Source: JAHEDH01 sp963753285
GTDB taxonomy: Bacteria > Actinomycetota > Acidimicrobiia > Spongiisociales > ZC4RG35
DNA length: 64,000 nucleotides
NCBI GenBank assembly: GCA_963753285.1
Contig: CAVWBT010000008.1
Coordinates: 62,001 to 126,000, forward strand
Direction of reading: 5' to 3'
The translations under genes and the position numbers were made by a program. The notes under the pieces are model-generated. The model was not told the origin of the DNA, searched no databases, and worked only from the letters and a program-made list of their open reading frames with translations. Positions 31,741 to 39,254 of the stretch are shown one piece after another (positions within the stretch are counted from its first letter, which is position 1; each line of letters begins with the position of its first letter).

Positions 31741-33045
31741 TCAGCCCAGCTTCTCGTCGAGATAGGCGGCGAGTTTGGACGTCGACACCCGATCCTGCGC
31801 CATCGTGTCGCGATCCCGAACGGTGACGGCGTCGTCGTCGAGAGAGTCGAAGTCGAAGGTCACGCAATACGGGGTGCCGATCTCGTCTTGGCGGCGGTAC
31901 CGGCGACCGATCGACTGGGTGACGTCGAACTCCAGCATGTAGGAGGTGCGCAGCTCGTCGGCGAGCTTTGTGGCGGGCTCGATCAACTCGGGCTTCTTCG
32001 ACAGTGGGAGCACCGCCAGCTGATACGGGGCGAGACGCCTGTCCAGCTTGAGGACGGTTCGTTGTTCGCCGTCGACCTCTTCCTCGTGATAGGCGTCGAT
32101 CAGGAAGGCAAACGTGGTCCGGGTTGCGCCGGCAGCCGGTTCGATCACGTAGGGGAAGAACCGCTCGTTGGTCTCCTGATCGAAGTACCGGAGATCCTGA
32201 CCGGAGAACTCCTGGTGCTGCTTCAGATCGAAATCGGTTCGGTTGGCAACGCCCTCGAGTTCGTCCCATCCCCACGGGAAGAGGTACTCGACGTCGACGG
32301 TGCCCGCCGAGTAGTGGCTGAGCTCGTCATCGTCGTGCGGCCGGATCCGTAGGTTGTCAGGATTCATCCCGAGGTCGAGATACCAGTTGTGTCGCAGCTC
32401 GACCCACTTCTCGAACCACTCGTCGGCGGTGGCCGGCTCACAGAAGAACTCCATCTCCATCTGCTCGAACTCCCGTGTCCGGAAGACGAACTGGCCGGGC
32501 GTGATCTCGTTACGGAACGACTTGCCGATCTGGGCGATACCGAACGGAAGACGCATTCGGTTGGTTCGGCGAATGTTCTCGTAGTTGATGAAGATGCCCT
32601 GAGCGGTCTCCGGCCTGAGATACACCATGTTGTCGGCGGTCTCGACCGGCCCCATATGGGTGCGGAACATGAGGTTGAACTGCTTCGGCTCGCCGAACGT
32701 CCCTCGCTGACCACAGTTCGGGCAGAGGTCCGGGTCGGAGAGCTTGTCCTGCCGCTGGCGGGTGTTGCAGTTGGAGCACTCCACGAGCGGATCGGTGAAC
32801 ACCTCTTCATGGCCCGACGCCCGCCACACTTCTCGAGCCTGGATGATCGCCGAATCGATCCCGACCACGTCGTCGCGGTGTTGGACCATGGACTTCCACC
32901 ACTGGTCCTTGACGTTGCGCAACAGGTTCACTCCGAGGGGCCCGTAGTCGTAGGCAGAACGCAGCCCGCCGTAGATCTCCGAGCTCGGGAACACGAAGCC
33001 GCGACGTTTGGACAGGTTGACGATGGTGTCGAAAGATGCAGTCAT
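31741..33045 (-). CDS. glyS: Glycyl-tRNA synthetase, single-chain type
   Basis: 434 residues from ATG 33045. Class II motifs are visible: GFVFPSSEIYGGLRSAYDYG at the N-terminus, motif 2 RTREFEQMEMEFFCEP, motif 3 near VTFDFDSLDDDAVTVRDRDT, and a C-terminal anticodon-binding domain (LAPYQLAVLPLSKKPELIEP). A zinc-type cluster (CSNCNTR with CPNCGQRG) is present. This is the alpha2 form used by Actinomycetota and eukaryotes, not the bacterial glyQ/glyS pair. It charges tRNA-Gly. Confidence 0.95.
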   Translation of the reverse strand: MTASFDTIVNLSKRRGFVFPSSEIYGGLRSAYDYGPLGVNLLRNVKDQWWKSMVQHRDDVVGIDSAIIQAREVWRASGHEEVFTDPLVECSNCNTRQRQDKLSDPDLCPNCGQRGTFGEPKQFNLMFRTHMGPVETADNMVYLRPETAQGIFINYENIRRTNRMRLPFGIAQIGKSFRNEITPGQFVFRTREFEQMEMEFFCEPATADEWFEKWVELRHNWYLDLGMNPDNLRIRPHDDDELSHYSAGTVDVEYLFPWGWDELEGVANRTDFDLKQHQEFSGQDLRYFDQETNERFFPYVIEPAAGATRTTFAFLIDAYHEEEVDGEQRTVLKLDRRLAPYQLAVLPLSKKPELIEPATKLADELRTSYMLEFDVTQSIGRRYRRQDEIGTPYCVTFDFDSLDDDAVTVRDRDTMAQDRVSTSKLAAYLDEKLG

Positions 33046-33120
33046 TGATCCGGTGGAAAGGGGAACCGGGAGTGTACCGGAACTCCGATCGCCCTCCGCC
33101 ATCGGATATCGGCCATCCGA

Positions 33121-33220
33121 CATGCGACATGCGACATCACCTCCGATGGGTCAAGCGCAAGCCATCGCACAGCGCAGATCGCACAGCGCAGAGCGCAAAG
33201 CGCATAGCGGACATCTTCGA
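33121..33220. repeat. Low-complexity repeat region before recO
   Basis: Degenerate short repeats around CATGCGACATGCGACATC and then CGCACAGCGCAGATCGCACA continue to about 33210. It separates divergent glyS and recO and probably contains both promoters. No ORF is supported. Confidence 0.5.
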
Positions 33221-33237
33221 GTGCGTATCCTCATCCG

Positions 33238-33954
33238 ATGCTGCGCCATGACCGGGGGATCGTCCTCCGCTCCTATCCATTCGGTGAGGCCGATCGCATC
33301 GTGGTGCTGATCAGCCCGCACAACGGCAAGCTGCGCACGGTCGCCAAAGGTGTTCGCAAGACGAAGAGCCGCATCGGTGGGCGTCTCGAGTCGTTCATGG
33401 ACGTGGATCTGGTCCTCTACGAGGGGCGCAACCTCGACATCATCAATCAGGTGTCGGTGCGGGACACCCACGCGGGCATGCGGACCGAGCTCGATCGGGT
33501 GACGGCCGCCTCGACGATGGCCGAGGGCGTGGATGCGGTCGCCCAGCAAGACGAACCGTCCGTAGCACTGTTCGAGCTGTTGTCGGCCGGACTCTCGACC
33601 CTGGATGCCGGCCCGGTCCACCCGGACCTCGTCACCGCATTCCTCTTGCACATGGCCGCAGTCATCGGACTGGCACCCTCGCTGGATGTGTGCGCCGGTT
33701 GTGGAAGGGAAACGGGTCTGGATCGATTCAGCTTCGGAGCCGGAGGCGTCGTCTGTGAGTCGTGTCGGCCCGATGGAGCCGTGCGGCTGCGTCCCGGTCT
33801 GACCGGGTACCTCGCCGAGCTCGCCGCCACCGACCTCGACGGTCTGCCGGTTGCGAACCCAGAGATGTCCGGCGACGGGATGGGCGTCATTCGCCGATTC
33901 ATGGAGTTCCATCTGGAACGTCGCTTCTCGAGTCTCGCCGTTCTCGGATCGTGA
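33238..33954 (+). CDS. recO: DNA repair protein RecO
   Basis: 238 residues. The N-terminal OB fold (GIVLRSYPFGEADRIVVLIS, then GKLRTVAKGVRKTKSR) and a C-terminal helical domain with a zinc cluster (CAGCGRETG and VCESCRP) are typical. RecO loads RecA with RecR at gaps and anneals single strands. It overlaps uppS by 4 nt, so both are translated from one message; this pairing is common in Gram-positive bacteria. Confidence 0.95.
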   Translation: MLRHDRGIVLRSYPFGEADRIVVLISPHNGKLRTVAKGVRKTKSRIGGRLESFMDVDLVLYEGRNLDIINQVSVRDTHAGMRTELDRVTAASTMAEGVDAVAQQDEPSVALFELLSAGLSTLDAGPVHPDLVTAFLLHMAAVIGLAPSLDVCAGCGRETGLDRFSFGAGGVVCESCRPDGAVRLRPGLTGYLAELAATDLDGLPVANPEMSGDGMGVIRRFMEFHLERRFSSLAVLGS

Positions 33955-34718
33955 ACGAACTCGATCTGTCCGTGCTCGACCCCGATCTCGTACCGCGCCA
34001 TGTCGGGCTGATCCTGGACGGCAACGGCCGATGGGCGAATCAGCGAGGGCTGCACCGCACCGAGGGCCACAGAGCCGGCGAGGAGGCGCTCTTCGACTGC
34101 ATCAGGGGTGCCATCGACATGGGAATCGGATGGCTGACCGCCTTCACGTTCTCGACCGAGAACTGGACCCGCGATCCCGACGAGGTCGCCTTTCTCATGT
34201 GGTTCAACGAGGATCTGCTGATCCGCAGAAGGGACGTGCTCCACGAGTGGAATGTGAGGATCTTCTTCGCCGGAGACCTGGCCGACCCCCGGGTTCCGGA
34301 TCGCAATCGGCTCCGGATGCGGGAGAGCGAGGAGCTCACTCGGACCAACACCGGGATGTCGATGGTCTTCGCCTTCAACTACGGCTCCCGGTGGGAGCTG
34401 ACCGAAGCGACCAGGAAGATCGCCCGCCGGGTTGCCGCCGGGGAACTCGACCCCGACTCGATCGACGAGCGGACCGTCGCCGAGCATCTCGCTGTCCCCG
34501 AGATGCCAGATCTCGACCTGTTGATCAGATCCTCGGGTGAGCACCGGCTGTCGAACTTCCTGTTGTGGCAGGCGGCCTACGCCGAGTTCTCCTTTCCGGG
34601 GATCCTGTGGCCCGACTTCGACCGTCACCGCTTGTTGGAGGCGGTCGTGGAGTATCAGCACCGCGAGCGTCGCTTCGGTGGCGCGATCGACAAGGCGCAG
34701 AAGAGCGAGGATCGCTAG
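33951..34718 (+). CDS. uppS: Isoprenyl (undecaprenyl) diphosphate synthase
   Basis: 255 residues from GTG 33951, which overlaps the recO stop (GTGA). The catalytic loop LILDGNGRWANQRG, HRAGEEALFD, FTFSTENWTRDPDEV and the C-terminal LLIRSSGEHRLSNFLLWQ and AEFSF are the five conserved regions of cis-prenyltransferases. It makes the lipid carrier for cell-wall polymers. In Actinomycetota the product may be decaprenyl rather than undecaprenyl diphosphate; chain length cannot be read here. Confidence 0.95.
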   Translation: MNELDLSVLDPDLVPRHVGLILDGNGRWANQRGLHRTEGHRAGEEALFDCIRGAIDMGIGWLTAFTFSTENWTRDPDEVAFLMWFNEDLLIRRRDVLHEWNVRIFFAGDLADPRVPDRNRLRMRESEELTRTNTGMSMVFAFNYGSRWELTEATRKIARRVAAGELDPDSIDERTVAEHLAVPEMPDLDLLIRSSGEHRLSNFLLWQAAYAEFSFPGILWPDFDRHRLLEAVVEYQHRERRFGGAIDKAQKSEDR

Positions 34719-34727
34719 GTTCGAGTC

Positions 34728-35006
34728 ATGGACCTGTTGCGCAACGAAGACCGGCAGGCGTTCTTGTTCGGGCACGAGGGGTGGGTGATCGATGGCGAGG
34801 TGCTGTCGAAGACCTTCACGCACGACTCGTTCGCTGCTGCCGTCGGGTTCGTCACAGCCGTCGGTGTGCTGGCTGAGAAGGCCTTCCACCACCCGGACAT
34901 CGACGTCCGGTACTCGAAGGTGACGATCGCCCTGACGACCCACGATGCCGGCGGCCTGACCGAGAAAGACACCGACCTGGCGGCACAGATCGAGCAGCTC
35001 CGCTGA
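34728..35006 (+). CDS. Pterin-4a-carbinolamine dehydratase
   Basis: 92 residues, normal family length. FHHPDIDVRYSKVTIALTTH is the signature with the catalytic histidines, and GGLTEKDTDLAAQI closes the fold. It dehydrates 4a-hydroxy-tetrahydropterin, recycling the cofactor of aromatic amino acid hydroxylases or serving molybdopterin-related chemistry. It follows uppS by 9 bp on the same strand, so it probably shares the recO-uppS transcript. Confidence 0.92.
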   Translation: MDLLRNEDRQAFLFGHEGWVIDGEVLSKTFTHDSFAAAVGFVTAVGVLAEKAFHHPDIDVRYSKVTIALTTHDAGGLTEKDTDLAAQIEQLR

Positions 35007-35012
35007 GGTCGC

Positions 35013-35834
35013 TCAGCTGCGCAGATGTTGGGCGATGGCGCCCATGCCGCGGTTCGCCTCGGTCCAGCCCCGGCCGACGATGGCCCCGCCGTCCACGACC
35101 AGATCGACACCATTGACGAACTTCGATTCCTCGGATGCCAGATAGACGGCTGCGTTGGCGATGTCGGTCGGCTCACCGACGGCACCCGCCGGGGATGCCA
35201 TGGCTTCGAGCCGGTCCAACCGGTCCTCGGCCTGATCGGCCGATAGCCCCATGGAGCGCCCGAAGATCGGAGTTGCGATGAACCCCGGTGAGATGGCGTT
35301 GCACCGGACGCCCTTCTCGATCGTCTCGGTCGCCACCGAACGCGTGAGGTGTGAAACGGCTGCCTTGCACGCCGAGTAGATGTGAGGCCCGTACCCGGTC
35401 CGATAGCCGGCCACGCTGGCGTTGTTGATGATCGAGCCACTCCCCTGCTCGTACATGATCGTCGTGACGTACTTCATGCCCAGAAAGACGGACTTGAACA
35501 GGAGCGCGACGGTGTCGTCGAAGTCCTTCGACTCGATGTTGCGGATGCTGCCACCGACACCGGGTGAACCGGCGTTGTTGAACAGCGAATCGATCCGCCC
35601 GTATCGCTCTTGTGTGAACCGGACCGCTGCCTCGATCTCGTCCTCGACCGTGACGTCGGCGCGGATGAACACCGCGGCCTCGCCGAGCTCTTCAGAGATC
35701 TCGGCGCCCTTGTCCTCCTGTCTGCCGGTGAAGACGACCTGCGCGCCTTCCTCGACGAAACGCTCGACGGTCCGGCGGCCGATTCCGCTCGTGCCACCGG
35801 TGATCAAGGCGATGTGCTCATTCAGACGGCCCAC
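35013..35834 (-). CDS. SDR-family oxidoreductase
   Basis: 273 residues of a classical short-chain dehydrogenase. The cofactor motif TGGTSGIG is at 12-19, NNAG at 86-89, and the catalytic triad is Ser140, Tyr153 and Lys157 (HIYSACKAAV). FTGRQEDK after the second strand contains Arg where NADP-preferring enzymes often have it. Substrate unknown. It converges with the pterin dehydratase gene only 6 bp away. Confidence 0.92.
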   Translation of the reverse strand: MGRLNEHIALITGGTSGIGRRTVERFVEEGAQVVFTGRQEDKGAEISEELGEAAVFIRADVTVEDEIEAAVRFTQERYGRIDSLFNNAGSPGVGGSIRNIESKDFDDTVALLFKSVFLGMKYVTTIMYEQGSGSIINNASVAGYRTGYGPHIYSACKAAVSHLTRSVATETIEKGVRCNAISPGFIATPIFGRSMGLSADQAEDRLDRLEAMASPAGAVGEPTDIANAAVYLASEESKFVNGVDLVVDGGAIVGRGWTEANRGMGAIAQHLRS

Positions 35835-35931
35835 GCAGAATCTCCCTCTCGGTCACTGGGCGGCAGGCTACCGGAGTGCGTTGCCAGCTCACGGCGACGG
35901 GTTACATTGATCGCCAGCATCCGAAGGTCTC

Positions 35932-36546
35932 ATGTCCAACGCCATTTCACATCGCGCTACGAAGCTCGCCGAGCTGGTCTTCGACGACCGGCTCGACCTG
36001 GCGGCCATCGAGCTGGCACGATTCGCCTATCCCGATCTGGTGGACGATGACGTGCTCCTTCGCCTCGATGTCCTCGCCTCCGAGGTGCAGGGCACGACCC
36101 ATCTGGCGCTGCGACGTGTCATCGGCATCAGCCACGGCATCGGAGGTAACGTCGACGACTACGACAACCCGGACAACTCGTATCTGAACCGAGTGCTGGC
36201 GACTCGTCGTGGCATCCCGATCTCGTTGTCGATCCTATGGATGGAAGTCGGGCGTCGCGCCGGCCTGGAGATGCAGGGCGTCGGCCTCCCGGGCCATTTC
36301 GTGGTCTACGCGGCCGGGCAACTGGTCGATCCATTCCACTACGGCGAGGCCATCGGCTTCGACGAGGCGGCGTCGCTGATCGCCAATGCGATCGGTGGCG
36401 ACCCCAGACTGGATCGGCGCTGGCTCGAACCGGTCGGAACCGCCGACATCATCCGCCGGGTGCTTCGGAATCTGGAGAACGCCTACACCTACGAGGCCCC
36501 GGAACACGAGTGGCTCGCCGCCTGCCAGGCGGCATTGCGCGGCTGA
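35932..36546 (+). CDS. SirB1-like transglutaminase-domain protein
   Basis: 204 residues. DYDNPDNSYLNRVLATRRGI, followed by PISLSILWMEVGRRAG and GLPGHFVVY, is the hallmark of the SirB1 N-terminal/transglutaminase-like family, which includes the conserved Asn-Ser and the GHF histidine. The catalytic cysteine of true transglutaminases is absent, as is usual in this family. Its role is unknown; in some genomes it is linked to peptide-release or ribosome-related genes. Confidence 0.85.
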   Translation: MSNAISHRATKLAELVFDDRLDLAAIELARFAYPDLVDDDVLLRLDVLASEVQGTTHLALRRVIGISHGIGGNVDDYDNPDNSYLNRVLATRRGIPISLSILWMEVGRRAGLEMQGVGLPGHFVVYAAGQLVDPFHYGEAIGFDEAASLIANAIGGDPRLDRRWLEPVGTADIIRRVLRNLENAYTYEAPEHEWLAACQAALRG

Positions 36547-36558
36547 GCCTCGCCTCCT

Positions 36559-36582
36559 GGGGCGTCCGCTTGCGGCGCCCGC
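36559..36582. repeat. 24-bp intergenic repeat with hairpin, copy 2
   Basis: Identical to 27309-27332 and again about 10-200 bp after a plus-strand gene. A second hairpin, GGCGAGGCAGGCCTCGCC, lies near 36676 before the era stop, and a related GGCGAGGCGAGCCTCG lies near 27222. Confidence 0.6.
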
Positions 36583-36691
36583 GAAGCACCACGGCCGACC
36601 TGACGAACACCAACAGGCGCGGCAACGCCCCTCGCCTGTTCTGGGTCCAGAGGCGAACGCGACCCGGACCGCGGGCGAGGCAGGCCTCGCC

Positions 36692-37579
36692 CTACCTGAA
36701 GCCGAGGCGATCGAGGAGGTGCGGGGTCTGTTGCCAGTCGCGCTCCACGCTCACTCGCAGGTCGAGATGCACTTTGCCACCCAGCAGCCGCTCGAGTTCG
36801 AGCCGAGCCTCGGTGCCGGCGTCCCTGAGCAGCGAGCCGCCTTTGCCGATGACGATTCCCTTCTGCGATGCACGCTCGACGATCACCCGCGCCGAGATGG
36901 TGGTGAGCTCTTCCGTCGTGTCGATGTCGTCCGTCACCACCACGAGAGAATGCGGCACTTCGTCGCGCAAGCGCTCGAGGAACTTCTCCCTGACGATCTC
37001 GGAGATCAGCAGTTCTTCTGGCTGATCGGACTTCATGTCCGCAGGGAAGTAGAGCGGACCTTCCGGCAGTAATGCCACCACTTCCTCGATGACGGGCTCG
37101 AGATTCGTGCCGTGCAGCGCACTCACGGGAACATAGGCGGTGAAGTCCCATCCGCTCGCCTTGACCAGTTGCTCGACCACGTCGTCGTTCTTCGCCTTGT
37201 CGACCTTGTTCACCACGACCACGACTGCGACACCGGCCTCTTTGAGTCGCTCAGCGGTCAGCCGGTCACCCGGGCCGATCGGTTGGGTGGCATCGATCAG
37301 GAACAGGGCGGCGTCTGCGTCGGCCAGGCTTCCATAGACCAGTGTGTTGAGCCGGTTACCGAGCTCGGTCCGAGGCTTGTGCAGGCCGGGTGTGTCCACC
37401 AGCACGATCTGATAGATCGGTTCGCCCTCGTCGTAGCCGGTGACCGCTCCGCGAATCGTGTTCCGAGTCGTCTGCGGCCTGGATGATGTGATCGAGACCT
37501 TCTGTCCGACCAGTGCGTTGACCAGGGTCGATTTTCCGACGTTGGGCCGTCCGACCACGGAGACGAAGCCCGACTTCAA
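36692..37579 (-). CDS. era: GTPase Era
   Basis: 295 residues from TTG 37579, which overlaps the stop of the upstream gene by 4 nt. G1 GRPNVGKS, G3 DTPG, G4 NKVD and the Era-specific QTTRNTIRG are present, followed by a C-terminal KH domain with GKGGSLLRDAGTEARLELER. Era binds the 3' end of 16S rRNA and assists 30S assembly. It is the last gene of the phoH-pgpH-ybeY-corC-era operon. Confidence 0.96.
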   Translation of the reverse strand: MKSGFVSVVGRPNVGKSTLVNALVGQKVSITSSRPQTTRNTIRGAVTGYDEGEPIYQIVLVDTPGLHKPRTELGNRLNTLVYGSLADADAALFLIDATQPIGPGDRLTAERLKEAGVAVVVVVNKVDKAKNDDVVEQLVKASGWDFTAYVPVSALHGTNLEPVIEEVVALLPEGPLYFPADMKSDQPEELLISEIVREKFLERLRDEVPHSLVVVTDDIDTTEELTTISARVIVERASQKGIVIGKGGSLLRDAGTEARLELERLLGGKVHLDLRVSVERDWQQTPHLLDRLGFR

Positions 37580-38766
37580 CTCGCTTCCTCGGCACCGACG
37601 TGACGCTGAACCGTGATTTCGGAGACGCGGCGTCCCTGGACCCGGACGACGGTGAGGGTCAGCCCGTCGAGTTCGAATTGCTCGCGCTCGACCGGCACCC
37701 GGCCGGCCAGCCCGAGCACCAGGCCCCCGACGGTGTCCCACTCCTCCTCGGGCAACTCCAGGTTGACGGCTTCGGACAGATCCGACACGGACAGGCGTCC
37801 GTCGACTCGCCAGTTGTTGGATGCCGTCTGTTCCAGGAGCAACTCGTCCTCGTCGTACTCGTCGACGATCTCACCGACGAGTTCCTCCAACAGGTCCTCG
37901 ATCGTGACGAGCCCCGCCGTGCCCCCGTACTCATCGACGACAACGGCCATGTGCGACTTGGACGCCTGCATGTCCCTGAGCAGGTCCGAGACGCGTTTGG
38001 TCTCGGGAACGAAGTCGATCGGCCGCATGACGGATCGCACCGTCGTCGACCGGTCTCCGTTGGCAAGGCGTGGCAGGAGATCCTTGACAATGACCATACC
38101 GACGACATCGTCGAGTGACGCTCCGACGACGGGGATCCGACTGAATCCGAACTCGTCGATCACTCGAAGCAGATCTGGGAGCGAGGCGTCGACTCGCACG
38201 CTGGTCATGTCGGTGCGTGGAACCATCACCTCGCGCACGAGCGTTTCGGAGAACTCGAGTACTGAGGTGATCAGCTCGATCTCCCCCTGATCATCGGGAT
38301 CGCCGTCGGCGAGTTCGGGGTGCTCGTGCTCCTCGTCGTCGGACATGATCTCCGCGGCACGTGAGCCGAGGTTGACGAACATCGACAGGATCGGCGAGAG
38401 GCGGTAGGCGAGGCTCCGGGGGTTGCGGCGGCCGATGGCTCGGGGGATGAGATCTCCACACGAGACCAGGACCAGACCGAGCACCACCAGCGCGACGATC
38501 AGCATCGGCCCCTCGATGGAAGAGCTGAGCGCCCAGGCGGCGGGAAGGGCGGCCCCGACCAGCAAGATCGAATGCACGATGTTGATACTGGGAACGATCA
38601 CCTGACGTTCCTCGAGCATCTCGGCGACGCGGCGGGCGCCAGGCACGTGGTCTCCTGCGTCGTGGAGTGCATCAGCTCGCGGAGTGAGGACGAGGGAGGC
38701 AGCCCCGGCCCGGGCGAATCCGGCGACCAGCAAGACCAGCGCCGCGACGATCATGGCGGGAATCAT
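37576..38766 (-). CDS. CorC/HlyC-family protein (DUF21 + CBS pair)
   Basis: 396 residues. An N-terminal DUF21 membrane domain (three or four helices, residues 1-140) is followed by two CBS domains (about 165-290, with REVMVPRTDMTSVRV and AVVVDEYGGTAGLVTIEDLL) and a C-terminal CorC_HlyC domain (about 305-385). Proteins of this family handle Mg2+/Co2+ efflux; the old name hemolysin is not meant literally. It overlaps ybeY and era by 4 nt each. Confidence 0.92.
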   Translation of the reverse strand: MIPAMIVAALVLLVAGFARAGAASLVLTPRADALHDAGDHVPGARRVAEMLEERQVIVPSINIVHSILLVGAALPAAWALSSSIEGPMLIVALVVLGLVLVSCGDLIPRAIGRRNPRSLAYRLSPILSMFVNLGSRAAEIMSDDEEHEHPELADGDPDDQGEIELITSVLEFSETLVREVMVPRTDMTSVRVDASLPDLLRVIDEFGFSRIPVVGASLDDVVGMVIVKDLLPRLANGDRSTTVRSVMRPIDFVPETKRVSDLLRDMQASKSHMAVVVDEYGGTAGLVTIEDLLEELVGEIVDEYDEDELLLEQTASNNWRVDGRLSVSDLSEAVNLELPEEEWDTVGGLVLGLAGRVPVEREQFELDGLTLTVVRVQGRRVSEITVQRHVGAEEAS

Positions 38767-39254
38767 CTTCTGCCCATTCCATGCTTGGCGAGGATGCGGA
38801 CCTCGATCGCCTCCATCACCTCGGCTTCTTCATCTTCGACATGGTCGTATCCCATGAGGTGAAGCACGCCGTGCACCGCCATCAGTGCCATCTCGGCGAC
38901 TGGGTCGTAGCCGTGTCGTGTTGCCCGTTCGGCAACGACGTCGGGCGCGATGAAGACGTCCCCGAGAACGAGGGGCGGACCACCGGGGTCGACGGTCGGA
39001 GGGATGCCAGGGACGAGATCTTCGAGGGGAAACGAAACGACATCGGTGGGTCGATCCTTGCCGAATGCGTCCGCGTTGTGACGCCGGATGGTCTCCGAGC
39101 CGACCGTGTGGATGCAGACCTCGACGCGTTCGGGGTAGCGCTGGTCGATGAGCACATCTCGAGCCAGAGCGTCGAGCGTCCCCGAGATGTTCGTCGGATG
39201 ATCGTCGAGGATGGTCACGTCGTGACCACTGGTACTTCGAGGGTTTGTCTTCAA
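38763..39254 (-). CDS. ybeY: Endoribonuclease YbeY
   Basis: 163 residues. The zinc site HGVLHLMGYDH, the family signature, is intact and SFPLEDLVPG marks the conserved middle. YbeY matures the 3' end of 16S rRNA and takes part in ribosome quality control. The start is TTG 39254, overlapping the stop of the HD-phosphohydrolase gene (TTGA). YbeY, PhoH and Era are partners in the same pathway and lie in one operon here. Confidence 0.95.
   Translation of the reverse strand: MKTNPRSTSGHDVTILDDHPTNISGTLDALARDVLIDQRYPERVEVCIHTVGSETIRRHNADAFGKDRPTDVVSFPLEDLVPGIPPTVDPGGPPLVLGDVFIAPDVVAERATRHGYDPVAEMALMAVHGVLHLMGYDHVEDEEAEVMEAIEVRILAKHGMGRR

Noticed and set aside
33121..33220. CRISPR array
   Set aside because: The short repeats around GCGCA are degenerate and adjacent, with no regular spacer. 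No cas gene is in the window.
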